The notes under the pieces were generated by a model, which did no database searches, was not told the origin of the DNA, and saw nothing but the letters and a program-made list of their open reading frames with translations. A DNA stretch of 64,000 nucleotides, from contig NZ_JACOAF010000003.1 in the NCBI RefSeq assembly GCF_014269285.1, positions 59,117 through 123,116 on the forward strand. Direction: 5' to 3'. Source of the stretch: Rufibacter sediminis. Lineage in GTDB: Bacteria; Bacteroidota; Bacteroidia; Cytophagales; Hymenobacteraceae. Position numbers and translations under genes: made by a program. Positions 8,955-17,039 of this stretch are shown in pieces (within the stretch, counting starts at the first letter, position 1; each line of letters begins with the position of its first letter).

Positions 8955-9401
8955 TTAATACTTGATATAGCTCCAACCTTCTTCCTGTTTGGTAACGATT
9001 TCACCTATGCCCATGACGACAGTTGGTGTGTTGGGCAACAGCTGGCTCTTTTCAACTTTAGCTCTTTTCATGGTATTCTCACATGCAACAAACACTACTC
9101 CTTTGGCCTGTAGCGCCTTAATCGCACTGGCTTGGGTTGACTTTCCGGCTACAAGCAGGTTGATGGCTTTGCCATGTACCACCACTTCAATCTGAGCATC
9201 TGGCCAACCACGTTTGATGTTGTTTAATTGTCTGATTAAGCCGGCATGCATGGCGGTATCTGCTACTGACAAGTCATACACAATCTTGTGTTGCTTGGTT
9301 TCCTCAGTTTTTTTAACGGTCGATGTAGCCTGTGCCTGAACATTGGAAAGTGGAGCTAGAAACATGACTAGCAAAACCATTATGACTAATTTCAATTTCA
9401 T
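8955..9401 (-). CDS. Secreted DsrE-family protein
   Basis: A 148-residue protein with a cleavable signal peptide (cut near NVQAQ, residue 24) and one DsrE/DsrF-like domain. The segment GVVFVACENTM carries a conserved Cys (107) that in related proteins can hold sulfane sulfur. It is probably a periplasmic sulfur carrier. It is transcribed away from the TlpA-like gene, with a hairpin between them. No Crp-type operator was seen upstream. Confidence 0.78.
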   Translation of the reverse strand: MKLKLVIMVLLVMFLAPLSNVQAQATSTVKKTEETKQHKIVYDLSVADTAMHAGLIRQLNNIKRGWPDAQIEVVVHGKAINLLVAGKSTQASAIKALQAKGVVFVACENTMKRAKVEKSQLLPNTPTVVMGIGEIVTKQEEGWSYIKY

Positions 9402-9453
9402 AATTCTTTCAAATTAAGTTAAACAATGATTCTGGTGTTATTTGATGGATATG

Positions 9454-9497
9454 TAAGCCCAAGCTTGTTTTAAGGCATGAAACAAGCCTGGGCCTTA
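9454..9497 (-). terminator. Hairpin terminator after the TlpA-like gene
   Basis: An imperfect inverted repeat with TAAGCCCAAGCTTGTTT as left arm and AAACAAGCCTGGGCCTTA as right arm. It sits 4 bp beyond the stop codon at 9501. Confidence 0.7.
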
Positions 9498-9500
9498 CTA

Positions 9501-10124
9501 TTACTTTGAAGCCAGCTTCTGCAAGAAGTCAATCACCTCGGGCGTGTCATATTCGGCCATGCCGTTCTGCTGGGCCACTATCTTGCCTTGCGGCGAGATG
9601 ATGTAAGTGGACGGGATGGCCGGGCTGTTGAACTCCTCGGGCATCTGGCTGGCCGGCAGGTACACCGGGAAGGTGAAACCCTTCTTGGCGATGAATTTCT
9701 TCACCTTGTCCATCCCGTTCTGGTCCACGGACAGCATCACGAAGGCAATCTTGTCAGATCCTACCTTCTCGTAGAGGCTCTGGATGTTGGGCATCTCGGC
9801 AATGCACGGCGGGCACCAGGTAGCCCAGACATTCAGGAAGATGACCTTGCCTTTGAGAGACTCAAACGCGACCACCTTGCCCTCCAAGTCGGTCATCTGG
9901 AATCCGGCTCCTGTCATGGGGGCAGAGGTAGAAGTCAAAGTAGCCGGCGTGGAGGTTTTTGGGGCAGTGGGCATCTCCGCGTTTTTGAGGCCGGTAGCTA
10001 ATAACAGGCGTTGAACCCCGCCAATGACATCGGTGTGCAGGCCAGTGGCGTACAGCACGGCAAAAATGGCCAGGGTATAGACCCAGCCCGGGATGCTTTT
10101 GAAGGAAAATTTATTTCTGTTCAT
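9501..10124 (-). CDS. Membrane-anchored TlpA-like thioredoxin
   Basis: A 207-residue periplasmic thiol-disulfide protein with one N-terminal transmembrane helix (about 13-30), an Ala/Thr/Ser-rich linker and a thioredoxin fold. The active site is WCPPC with Cys104 and Cys107. It could reduce persulfides or disulfides on the DsrE and rhodanese partners, or mature cytochromes. I start at MNRNK (10124) because upstream codons in the longer frame read as low-complexity Arg/Ser sequence unlike a signal. A degenerate copy of the window's palindromic repeat lies just upstream. Confidence 0.82.
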   Translation of the reverse strand: MNRNKFSFKSIPGWVYTLAIFAVLYATGLHTDVIGGVQRLLLATGLKNAEMPTAPKTSTPATLTSTSAPMTGAGFQMTDLEGKVVAFESLKGKVIFLNVWATWCPPCIAEMPNIQSLYEKVGSDKIAFVMLSVDQNGMDKVKKFIAKKGFTFPVYLPASQMPEEFNSPAIPSTYIISPQGKIVAQQNGMAEYDTPEVIDFLQKLASK

Positions 10125-10130
10125 CTTATT

Positions 10131-10166
10131 CGTTTTAAGGTATTTTCTGGGAAATAGGCCAAAACG
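10131..10166. repeat. Degenerate copy of the CGTTTTTGGCC palindrome family
   Basis: CGTTTT...TATTTTC / GGAAATA...AAAACG forms an imperfect inverted repeat of 36 bp filling the gap between the TlpA-like and DoxX-DsrE genes. The right half, GGCCAAAACG, matches the family seen at 12901, 14406, 54810 and 56381. Confidence 0.5.
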
Positions 10167-10167
10167 G

Positions 10168-11043
10168 CTACAGCTCCACCGTGGTATAGCCCTGGGCCTG
10201 CAAGTCAAACATGTAGGTGAGGCCGTTCGGGATGATGGTGACACCTTCCACCAGCGTGGCGGAGTCGATGTTGAACTGTTTCAGGGACATGCCGCAGACT
10301 TTGTACTGCACGCCCGCCACTTTTCCCTTCTCTATCTCAGCGGCCATGTCACTGCCCTTCACGAAGGCCTCCACCGATTTGGCGCAGGCCATCACCACAA
10401 AAGAATCCCTTTTATAGTCACTGGTGGGCGTCATGGTCTGAGCAGTGTGCACGGCGGCTTTCACATGGTTGGGCTGACTGATGAGCACCGCGTAGTTTTT
10501 GGCACTAGCCTTGGAAGGCACCTGGGTGCTCGTTTCAGCGGTAGCACAAGAGGAGAGAAACGGAAGCAAGGCGATGGCAAAGATGGCCAGCATTTTGCCG
10601 GCTTTGGATATATTCATGTTAGGAAAAAGTTTAGATTGAATGAATTGGTCCAAGCTGTAATAGCGTGCCCCGTTCACAGAAAAGAAAAACAGCATGCCCA
10701 ACAGCGCTATGTTTTTGAACAAAGGACCGTTGCCCGCCGGGCTGTCCACCTGCACAGTGAGGGTAATGGGAATGAGTATCAAGGCCAGCAACATTGCCGT
10801 CCACTTAGTCTGTAGCCCTGCTAACAAAAGCAAACCGCCCATCAGCAGACCTACCCCAGACAGAATGATAAGGGTCTCTGGCGAGGCAATCCAGGAGGTT
10901 AGGTGCATGAACGGGGCTTTCTGCAATTTGGCTACCGCTTCTTCGGTCTGAAACAGATGGTTTAAACCGGCCATGATGAAAATGAGGCTACCCAGCACGC
11001 GCAAGACCAGATAGGATATTTTTTGCAAAGGTGTATTTTCCAT
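10168..11043 (-). CDS. DoxX-like membrane domain fused to a DsrE-like domain
   Basis: A 291-residue protein counted from MENTPLQK. Residues about 5-135 form a four-helix DoxX/quinone-linked domain; DoxX-type proteins act in thiosulfate:quinone oxidation in some organisms. Residues about 180-291 form a DsrE-like sulfur-carrier domain with Cys at about 220 (VMACAK) and 250 (KVCGMS). Between them, starting at an internal Met (about 143), lies a complete lipoprotein-type signal ending FLSSC (Cys 166). The second half was therefore probably once a separate lipoprotein gene. It may function as one protein, be cleaved, or be translated from the internal ATG. A start at 11079 is possible but less likely. 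Confidence 0.72.
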   Translation of the reverse strand: MENTPLQKISYLVLRVLGSLIFIMAGLNHLFQTEEAVAKLQKAPFMHLTSWIASPETLIILSGVGLLMGGLLLLAGLQTKWTAMLLALILIPITLTVQVDSPAGNGPLFKNIALLGMLFFFSVNGARYYSLDQFIQSKLFPNMNISKAGKMLAIFAIALLPFLSSCATAETSTQVPSKASAKNYAVLISQPNHVKAAVHTAQTMTPTSDYKRDSFVVMACAKSVEAFVKGSDMAAEIEKGKVAGVQYKVCGMSLKQFNIDSATLVEGVTIIPNGLTYMFDLQAQGYTTVEL

Positions 11044-11186
11044 TGGGTTGATTATCTTAAAATGAGGTGAGAAAGGCATGGACAGTCCAAGCCCCTTTTC
11101 CTTTTGTGAAAGGAATCAAAAGCGCAGTGGAACCCTCCATCGGACAAAGGATGCCAGATCGTTGAAGCCACCGCGAAATCTTCAGG

Positions 11187-11558
11187 TTAAGAAAATCGGG
11201 GAGGGTTGGGTTCCTGCTCCAACAGAGGGGGGAGGTAAGCCACCGCTAAAAGGCTGCCTTTCACTTCCGCCTCAGGATAGAAGTGAACAGCGGGCATAGC
11301 CATAGCGTTTACAACTAGCGCATAAATCGGTGAGCCACAATCAGTCACGGTACCGGCGCTGTTTTCTGGGGAGGAGTGGGTTTGATGGGTAAGGCACTTC
11401 TTTTTACAGGTGCGCCTGGCCGTGTATTTTTTGTTGTCACACGCTTTTTTTAGGACGGACTGCTCCGGGCCCACCCACCGGCTTACCGCTTGGGGCGGCT
11501 TGGGCAGGGTGAACAGCAGTAGCAAAACGCTGATACCTAAAAGCAAATAACTCTTCAT
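11187..11558 (-). CDS. Small secreted Cys-containing protein ending EPNPPRFS
   Basis: A 123-residue protein with an N-terminal signal or anchor (MKSYLLLGISVLLLLF). Several Cys lie in a basic stretch (KKACDN, RRTCKKKCL), and the tail is LLEQEPNPPRFS. No family is recognised. The tail matches the protein at 3799-4185, linking the two. The start was set at the Met immediately before the hydrophobic segment; the longer frame upstream lacks signal features. Confidence 0.5.
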   Translation of the reverse strand: MKSYLLLGISVLLLLFTLPKPPQAVSRWVGPEQSVLKKACDNKKYTARRTCKKKCLTHQTHSSPENSAGTVTDCGSPIYALVVNAMAMPAVHFYPEAEVKGSLLAVAYLPPLLEQEPNPPRFS

Positions 11559-11611
11559 TTTCTCTTTATCTATACAAACAGTACTTCTCAATGAACTCGT
11601 TTTTCGTTGTT

Positions 11612-12865
11612 TTATTGGGCGGAGATGCACCTTTGGCTGGGCCAAAGCACTTTCCTGGTGCAGCACATGCGCACCTCGGACAGGATGCCGGCCCCAACGG
11701 TCAACAAAGCCGTACCCAGCAAAACCGCATCCAAGCCGAACAAATCACTGAACACGCCCGCCGCCACAGCCCCCGCCACGTACCCGAAGTCGCGCCAGAA
11801 CCGGAAGATACCCAAGCTCTGGGGTCTCTGCGAAGGATGCGTATTCTCCGCCACCACAGACAGGAAATTAGGGTACACCAGCGCCGTTCCGGCTCCAAGC
11901 AAAACTAAGGCTGTTACTAGTACCGGAATTGCTCCAGCGAAGAGCAGCAGACCGATGGCTATTCCTTGCAGGACCATGCCCAGGGTGAGTAACTGCTTTT
12001 TACAGTACACATCGCCTAGCTTGCCCGTCACTAGTTGGCCCAATCCCCAAACCACAGGGTAGATACCGGCCAGCAGTCCGGTCTGCGCCAGGGAATAGCC
12101 TTTGGTGGCCAGTAACACCGGTAACAGTCCCCAGAGAATGCCGTCGTTAAGGTTATTGACAAAACCGTTCAAGGTCACCGAGCCCAGGTTGCCATTGCGC
12201 CAGGTAGTGTCTTTCCAGATGTTAGATAAGAGCGGAATAGTAGTCTGCTTGGCTTCAGTACTGGCATGGGATTGCGTGTCTTTTACCAGGAAAATAGTGA
12301 GCAACAAGCCTATAATGGAAAACCCGATGCCCGGAATAAAGGCGTAGGTCACGTTCCCCGATTCAGCCGCAATATAGCCCGCCAGAAACGCCACCAGCCC
12401 TACGGCCAGATACCCGGCGAACTCGTTGATGCCCATGGCCAGCCCTCTATTCTTTTCACCCACTAAGTCAATCTTCATGACCACGGTAGAGGACCAGGCC
12501 AAGCCTTGGTTTAAGCCCAACAGCACGTTAGCAAAGATGACCCAGCTCCAACTCTCGGCGTAGAGCAACAACCACGGCACGGGCAAGGCAAAAAACCAAC
12601 CGAAGGTCAATAAGGCTTTACGGCTGTACCGCTTGGCCAGCCTTCCCATCATGAGGTTGGCAAACGACTTGGCCAACCCGAAGGCCACAATAAACGACAG
12701 CAAGGCCGTATGCCCGCTCAGATTGAATACCGTCTCGGCAAACTCAGGGATTACGGATCTTTCCAAGCCCACCATCCCCCCCACAAATCCGTTCACCAGC
12801 ACCAACAGCCAGAACTGTAGCGCGTTTTCTTGTAAGCCAAGCTTTGTTTCTGGTAGGGCATTCAT
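11612..12865 (-). CDS. MFS transporter
   Basis: A 417-residue carrier with about twelve hydrophobic helices. It has MFS motifs such as GRLAKRYSRKALL between helices 2 and 3 and GKLGDVYCKKQLL in the second half. The substrate is unknown. It lies last in the run rhodanese, YeeE, YeeE, MFS on the minus strand, but a palindromic repeat separates it from the YeeE genes. It may be read through or have its own promoter. Start MNALPETK. Confidence 0.82.
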   Translation of the reverse strand: MNALPETKLGLQENALQFWLLVLVNGFVGGMVGLERSVIPEFAETVFNLSGHTALLSFIVAFGLAKSFANLMMGRLAKRYSRKALLTFGWFFALPVPWLLLYAESWSWVIFANVLLGLNQGLAWSSTVVMKIDLVGEKNRGLAMGINEFAGYLAVGLVAFLAGYIAAESGNVTYAFIPGIGFSIIGLLLTIFLVKDTQSHASTEAKQTTIPLLSNIWKDTTWRNGNLGSVTLNGFVNNLNDGILWGLLPVLLATKGYSLAQTGLLAGIYPVVWGLGQLVTGKLGDVYCKKQLLTLGMVLQGIAIGLLLFAGAIPVLVTALVLLGAGTALVYPNFLSVVAENTHPSQRPQSLGIFRFWRDFGYVAGAVAAGVFSDLFGLDAVLLGTALLTVGAGILSEVRMCCTRKVLWPSQRCISAQ

Positions 12866-12900
12866 GGTTTTAAATGGGTCAGACTGGATGTTAAAGTAAA

Positions 12901-12940
12901 CCGTTTTTGGCCTGTTTTCATGAAAACAGGCCAAAAACGG
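12901..12940. repeat. Perfect 40-bp palindrome, type copy of a dispersed repeat
   Basis: CCGTTTTTGGCCTGTTTTCA is followed immediately by its exact reverse complement. It lies in the gap between the YeeE-type gene and the MFS gene. Related copies are at 14406, 54810 and 56381, with degenerate ones at 10131 and 18480. It could act as a terminator or processing hairpin, or be a REP-like element. Confidence 0.85.
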
Positions 12941-12948
12941 AAAAGTGA

Positions 12949-13362
12949 TTAGTGAGGAAGTCGGTCTCTAAGTACACCGTACAGATAGGTACCTACCAAC
13001 CCGCCAAAAATGGCAATCAGGATAGGCCAGTAAGCGTAGCCAAGGTTCACGAATAAAGGTCCCGGGCAGGCACCTACCAGCGCCCAGCCCAATCCGAAGA
13101 TAATGCCCCCAAACAGGTATCTGGGAACAGACTTCTCCTTGGGCGTAAAGGTGATAAGATTGCCCTGGTAGTCGCGCATCTTGTATTTCTTGATGAAGTA
13201 CACGGCTATCACGCCCAGTACCACGGCCGTCCCGATGATGCCGTACATGTGGAATGATTGGAACCGGAACATTTCTTGGATACGGTACCAGGAGATAGCC
13301 TCGGACTTGCTCATCACAATCCCGAAGAGAATCCCCGTCAATATAAATTTTAGTCCTTTCAT
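12949..13362 (-). CDS. YeeE/YedE-family half transporter (DUF6691-type)
   Basis: A 137-residue membrane protein with about four helices. The conserved GACPGPLFVNLGY carries the Cys typical of YeeE/YedE proteins, where membrane cysteines relay thiosulfate or other sulfur ions. It is the shorter partner of a split transporter; the longer half is immediately upstream (34-bp gap). Together they probably import thiosulfate or a sulfane-sulfur compound for the rhodaneses. Confidence 0.85.
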   Translation of the reverse strand: MKGLKFILTGILFGIVMSKSEAISWYRIQEMFRFQSFHMYGIIGTAVVLGVIAVYFIKKYKMRDYQGNLITFTPKEKSVPRYLFGGIIFGLGWALVGACPGPLFVNLGYAYWPILIAIFGGLVGTYLYGVLRDRLPH

Positions 13363-13396
13363 AGGGCTATTTCTTTATGTCTTTGGTGAAAAATCT

Positions 13397-13954
13397 TTAG
13401 AAAATAAGTGGGTACAGCAGGAACGTCATGATAAGGCCCCCAATGAAGAAGCCAATCACGGCCACCAATGATGGCCACTGCAGGTCAGACAAGCCACTGA
13501 TGGCGTGCCCAGAGGTACAGCCACCCGCGTACCGTGACCCAAACCCAATCAATAATCCGCCGCCCAACAAGAGTGCAATGGTCTTAAAGCTTAGGAGTGA
13601 TTCCATCCCGAACAGCTCCTCGGGTTGCATGCCCTGCGGGGCAGAGAAGCCTAGTTGCTGTAGGTCCTGAATAGTGGCCTGCGAGATCTGCACCGCCTCG
13701 CCTGTGGAGAGGAAGGTAGAAGAAATCCAACCGCCCAGGACGGCGCCCACCAAGAAAAGAATGTTCCAAAGCTGGTTTTTCCAGTTGAAGTCAAAGAACG
13801 GCACGTGTTTTCCGGCTCCGCAGGCAGAGCAGATAATCCGGAGGTTCGCAGAGAAACCGAATGACTTCCCGAAGAAGAGCATGATGACCATGATCAGGGC
13901 AATCACCGCCCCAGACACGTACCAAGGCCAAGGCTGACTAAGTGTTTCTAACAT
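13397..13954 (-). CDS. YeeE/YedE thiosulfate-transporter-family protein
   Basis: A 185-residue membrane protein with about five helices and the signature GSRYAGGCTSGHAISGLS (about 146-163) containing the conserved Cys. A second Cys pair lies in IICSACGAG. It is the larger half of the split YeeE/YedE unit. It follows the rhodanese gene (54 bp) and precedes the short half. This resembles the YeeE pair, MBL-rhodanese and TauE combination of sulfide-detoxification (BigR-type) operons. Confidence 0.87.
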   Translation of the reverse strand: MLETLSQPWPWYVSGAVIALIMVIMLFFGKSFGFSANLRIICSACGAGKHVPFFDFNWKNQLWNILFLVGAVLGGWISSTFLSTGEAVQISQATIQDLQQLGFSAPQGMQPEELFGMESLLSFKTIALLLGGGLLIGFGSRYAGGCTSGHAISGLSDLQWPSLVAVIGFFIGGLIMTFLLYPLIF

Positions 13955-14008
13955 AATTATAAATCTTTCTAGAAGGCTGTTTCGCTACTATGGTTAAACT
14001 TCTTTGAA

Positions 14009-14335
14009 TTACCTGGGCCAGGCACCTACGCCACCCTGCAGGTTATAAGCCTTTAGGCCTTTCTCTGCCAACATCTGGCAAGCAGAACCGCTTCTATTAC
14101 CGCTTCTGCAGAAAACAAAGTACTCCTTGTCCTTGTCGAGTTTTTCAATAGCCGCTTTAAACTCAGAGGACGTCACGTCCAGGTTTTTAGCGCCAGGAAT
14201 GGTACCAGACGCAAACTCACCAGAAGTGCGCACGTCCAACAGTTCAGCTTTGCCGGCTTTGTTATAGGCCGTTTTAAACGATTGCCCATCTAAATCTTGA
14301 TAGTTCTTCGGGGCTGATTTAAATAAATTAAACAT
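14009..14335 (-). CDS. Cytoplasmic single-domain rhodanese
   Basis: A 108-residue sulfurtransferase without signal peptide. The active-site loop CRSGNRS has Cys76, and the LLDVRTSGEF motif is typical of the family. It is the first gene of the minus-strand run with the YeeE/YedE halves, so it probably accepts sulfur from imported thiosulfate or persulfide. The promoter and Crp-type operator lie about 160-200 bp upstream, leaving a long leader that contains a palindromic repeat. Confidence 0.87.
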   Translation of the reverse strand: MFNLFKSAPKNYQDLDGQSFKTAYNKAGKAELLDVRTSGEFASGTIPGAKNLDVTSSEFKAAIEKLDKDKEYFVFCRSGNRSGSACQMLAEKGLKAYNLQGGVGAWPR

Positions 14336-14405
14336 GGCTATTTGTCTTTTGAAAGGTGATTTGGGCCAGCAATGAAGCTAGCCCTTTTTGTTTTGTCTGT
14401 CTTTT

Positions 14406-14443
14406 CGTTTTTGGCCTGTTTTCTGTAATAAAGGCCAAAAACG
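14406..14443. repeat. Copy of the CGTTTTTGGCC palindrome family
   Basis: CGTTTTTGGCC pairs with GGCCAAAAACG around a TGTTTTCTGTAATAAA centre. It sits between the Crp-type promoter (14498-14541) and the rhodanese start (14335), so it would be transcribed as a hairpin in that mRNA leader. Confidence 0.8.
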
Positions 14444-14497
14444 GATTTTTATGTCTCTTGCCATCAGCCACGTCTCAGCTGATTCTCAATTACTATA

Positions 14498-14541
14498 CAA
14501 AGGTCTAGTTTTTGGAGAAGTGGTTCAGTGACTTTTGTCAC
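14498..14541 (-). promoter_or_regulatory. Crp-type operator plus promoter of the rhodanese-YeeE operon
   Basis: The perfect palindrome GTGACTTTTGTCAC is at 14528-14541, and GACCTTTG lies 22 bp further (14505-14498), a 5-of-6 match to TAnnTTTG. It has the same geometry as the other island promoters. Confidence 0.72.
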
Positions 14542-14581
14542 GCTGAGCAGTTAACTAATAGCTCTAAACATCTTTATAACT

Positions 14582-16009
14582 CTAATTTGCTCCTTGTTTA
14601 AGTAGTGTAGAAGGACACACGAAGGCGGTTCTTGGAATGTTGGTCCCTGAAATACCTTTGAAGCCTTCCTGCACGTTCACAAGGTTGTCATAACCCCGCG
14701 CTTTCAAGATCGAGGCCGCAATCATGGAGCGATAGCCACCGGCGCAGTGCAGGTATACTTCCTCGTCCTTCGGGATTTCTGCCAGGTAATCATTCAGGTA
14801 ATCCAGAGGCGCATTGCTGGCGGTCTCTACGTGCTCAGACTGGTACTCACTGGGCTTGCGCACGTCAATCACTCTTATAGTGCTGTCTTGCTGATAGCGC
14901 TGTTCAAACTCTGTTGGTGAGATAGACGCGATGGTGTCTGTCTCTTTGCCGCCTTCTTGCCAGGCGTTAAAACCACCTTGCAAATACCCGATGGTATAAT
15001 CATAGCCAACGCGTGCCAGGCGGGTCACTACCTCTTCCTCACGACCTTCTTCTGTTACCAGCAAAATCTGCTGTTTAATGTCTGGGATCAAGGTGCCAAC
15101 CCAGGGCGCGAAGTTGCCGTCAATGCCAATGTTGATGGCGTTGGGGATGAAGCCCTTGGCGAAGTCCTCTGGCTTTCTGGTGTCCAGCACCAGCGCACCG
15201 GTCTCATTGGCGACTAACTCAAACGCCTCTGGACTCAGGGCCTGCAGGCCTTTCTCCAAGACATCTGCTATGTTGTCATAGCCCTGCTTGTTCATCTGCA
15301 CGTTGAGCGGGAAGTAGCTGGGCGGAGGGGTAAGGCCATCAGTCACTTCCTTCACAAATTCTTCTTTGCTCATGTCTGCGTGCAGGGCGTAGTTGGTCTC
15401 CTTTTGGTGACCCAGGGTGTCAAACGTCTCCTTGCTCATGTTCTTACCGCAGGCAGAACCGGCCCCGTGCGCCGGGTACACCAGCACGTCATCAGCAAGT
15501 GGCATGATCTTGTTTCTAAGCGAGTCAAACAGATGGCCGGCCAGCTGGTCTTGGGTAAGGTCAGACTTGGCGGCCAGGTCCGGACGGCCTACGTCTCCAA
15601 TGAACAACGTGTCCCCGGAGAAAAGAGCGTAGTCTTTGCCGTTTTCGTCTTTCAAGAGAAAGGTGGTAGACTCCATGGTATGGCCCGGGGTGTGCAGAAC
15701 TTTAATGGTCACGTCGCCTACTTTCAGCTCTTCGCCGTCTTTGGCGATGTAGGCGTCATAGGTGGTCACCGCGTTGGGTCCGAAGACGATTTGTGCGCCG
15801 GTGGCCTTGGCTAGGTCCACGTGTCCGCTCACAAAGTCAGCGTGAAAGTGCGTCTCCAGCACGTATTTTATTTTAGCATCCCGGCTTTCGGCCTTGGCCA
15901 GGTAGGGCTGGATTTCTCTAAGCGGGTCAATGATAACAGCCTCGCCGTTGCTTTCTACATAGTAGGCACCTTGCGCCAGACATCCGGTATATATTTGTTC
16001 TACTAACAT
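14582..16009 (-). CDS. CstB-like persulfide dioxygenase with two rhodanese domains
   Basis: A 475-residue cytoplasmic enzyme expected to oxidise persulfides to sulfite or thiosulfate. The N-terminal metallo-beta-lactamase/ETHE1 domain (1-230) has THFHADF (His54, His56), TPGH (His110), SGDT (Asp133) and HGAGSACGK, whose Cys187 matches the extra Cys of CstB-type proteins. A middle rhodanese domain (about 265-355) lacks an active-site Cys. The C-terminal rhodanese (about 365-460) has HCAGGYRS with Cys422. The order is that of CstB. A Crp-type promoter lies at 16044-16087. A paralogue is at 20733-22076. Confidence 0.88.
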   Translation of the reverse strand: MLVEQIYTGCLAQGAYYVESNGEAVIIDPLREIQPYLAKAESRDAKIKYVLETHFHADFVSGHVDLAKATGAQIVFGPNAVTTYDAYIAKDGEELKVGDVTIKVLHTPGHTMESTTFLLKDENGKDYALFSGDTLFIGDVGRPDLAAKSDLTQDQLAGHLFDSLRNKIMPLADDVLVYPAHGAGSACGKNMSKETFDTLGHQKETNYALHADMSKEEFVKEVTDGLTPPPSYFPLNVQMNKQGYDNIADVLEKGLQALSPEAFELVANETGALVLDTRKPEDFAKGFIPNAINIGIDGNFAPWVGTLIPDIKQQILLVTEEGREEEVVTRLARVGYDYTIGYLQGGFNAWQEGGKETDTIASISPTEFEQRYQQDSTIRVIDVRKPSEYQSEHVETASNAPLDYLNDYLAEIPKDEEVYLHCAGGYRSMIAASILKARGYDNLVNVQEGFKGISGTNIPRTAFVCPSTLLKQGAN

Positions 16010-16043
16010 GGTGTTTTATTTTTGTGTTTTGGGTTTTACTCTA

Positions 16044-16087
16044 CAAAAATACAGGATAAGGAAGGCCCGGTCAGTGACTTAGGTTAC
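16044..16087 (-). promoter_or_regulatory. Crp-type operator plus promoter of the first CstB-like gene
   Basis: GTGACTTAGGTTAC is at 16074-16087. On the minus strand, TATTTTTG (16051-16044) follows after exactly 22 bp, a full match to TAnnTTTG. The start codon is 35 bp further. Confidence 0.82.
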
Positions 16088-16111
16088 ATAAGGCCAGGCC
16101 TGGAAGAATTA

Positions 16112-16963
16112 TTAAAAGAAGAGCTCTTTTACTATGATGTACACGCCCATCACCAGCACAAACCAACCGAAGGCGGTCTTGAGCTTGTCGGCGTGGATCT
16201 TAGCGGAGAAGTAAGAACCTATGAAGATGCCCACGATGGAAAGCGAGGAGAAAATGCCCAGAAACGCCCAGTCAATCTCATAGTTGGCCACATCGCCCAT
16301 AAACCCAAAAAGGGACTTGGCAGCGATAATGAGCAGAGACGTACCCACCGCCATCTTCATGTCCAGCTTGGAGAAGAGCACCAGCGCCGGGATGATCAGG
16401 AAACCGCCGCCCGCGCCTACCAAACCGGTCAGGGTGCCCACAACAGCACCCTCGGCCAGGATGCCGGCATAGTTGAATTTTGGTTGGGAAAGGATTTCAG
16501 ATGTGCCATTCTCTTCCAGGATGTCGTGGTCCACGTTTTCATCCACGGTCACGTCTCCGTTCACCTTGCGGTTCTGCCGAATCATGCTGATAGAAGCAAA
16601 AACCATCAAGCCAGCAAACAGAAGCATTAACAGAATGCCTTTGGTAACTTCAAACCCGCCCACGGTGAAGATGCTGTCTGGAATGGCGGGCACGATGTAG
16701 CGCCTGGTGGCGTACACGGCCACAATGGAAGGCAGGCCGAATACCAAGGCTGTCTTTAAACTCACCAAGCCTTGTTTGTAAAAGCGGTAACTGCCCACCA
16801 GACTGGTGAGGCCCACGATGAAGAGCGAATAGGCGGTGGAGATGACCGGATTAAGGCCCAGCAAGTACACCAGGGCCGGTACGGTTAAGATGGAGCCTCC
16901 CCCGCCAATTAATCCAAGTGAGAGGCCAATGATAAGGGCTGCTATGTATCCTAGTATTTCCAT
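16112..16963 (-). CDS. TauE/SafE-family sulfite exporter
   Basis: A 283-residue membrane protein with about eight helices and internal duplication: GLSLGLIGGGGSILTVPAL near the N-terminus and GTLTGLVGAGGGFLIIPAL in the second half. This family exports sulfite or organosulfonates, so here it would clear sulfite made by the CstB-like enzymes. It has its own Crp-type promoter. Confidence 0.88.
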   Translation of the reverse strand: MEILGYIAALIIGLSLGLIGGGGSILTVPALVYLLGLNPVISTAYSLFIVGLTSLVGSYRFYKQGLVSLKTALVFGLPSIVAVYATRRYIVPAIPDSIFTVGGFEVTKGILLMLLFAGLMVFASISMIRQNRKVNGDVTVDENVDHDILEENGTSEILSQPKFNYAGILAEGAVVGTLTGLVGAGGGFLIIPALVLFSKLDMKMAVGTSLLIIAAKSLFGFMGDVANYEIDWAFLGIFSSLSIVGIFIGSYFSAKIHADKLKTAFGWFVLVMGVYIIVKELFF

Positions 16964-16991
16964 TTTTGTAGTGATTTCTTAATGATTACTA

Positions 16992-17035
16992 CAAAAGTAG
17001 AGTAGGGGCAAGCCGAGTACAGTGACTATAGTCAC
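16992..17035 (-). promoter_or_regulatory. Crp-type operator plus promoter of the TauE/SafE gene
   Basis: The perfect palindrome GTGACTATAGTCAC is at 17022-17035, and TACTTTTG (16999-16992) follows 22 bp downstream on the minus strand. The operator is only 4 bp beyond the stop codon of the Crp-family gene. Confidence 0.85.
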
Positions 17036-17039
17036 ACAC

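Noticed and set aside
10093..10815. A 240-codon plus-strand frame opposite the DoxX-DsrE gene
   Set aside because: It is an antisense shadow with high Arg/His/Gly and no start signal; the minus-strand domains are clear.
12901..12940. The perfect palindrome as the end of an insertion sequence
   Set aside because: There is no transposase or paired inverted end at a useful distance. The same palindrome recurs alone in other gaps.
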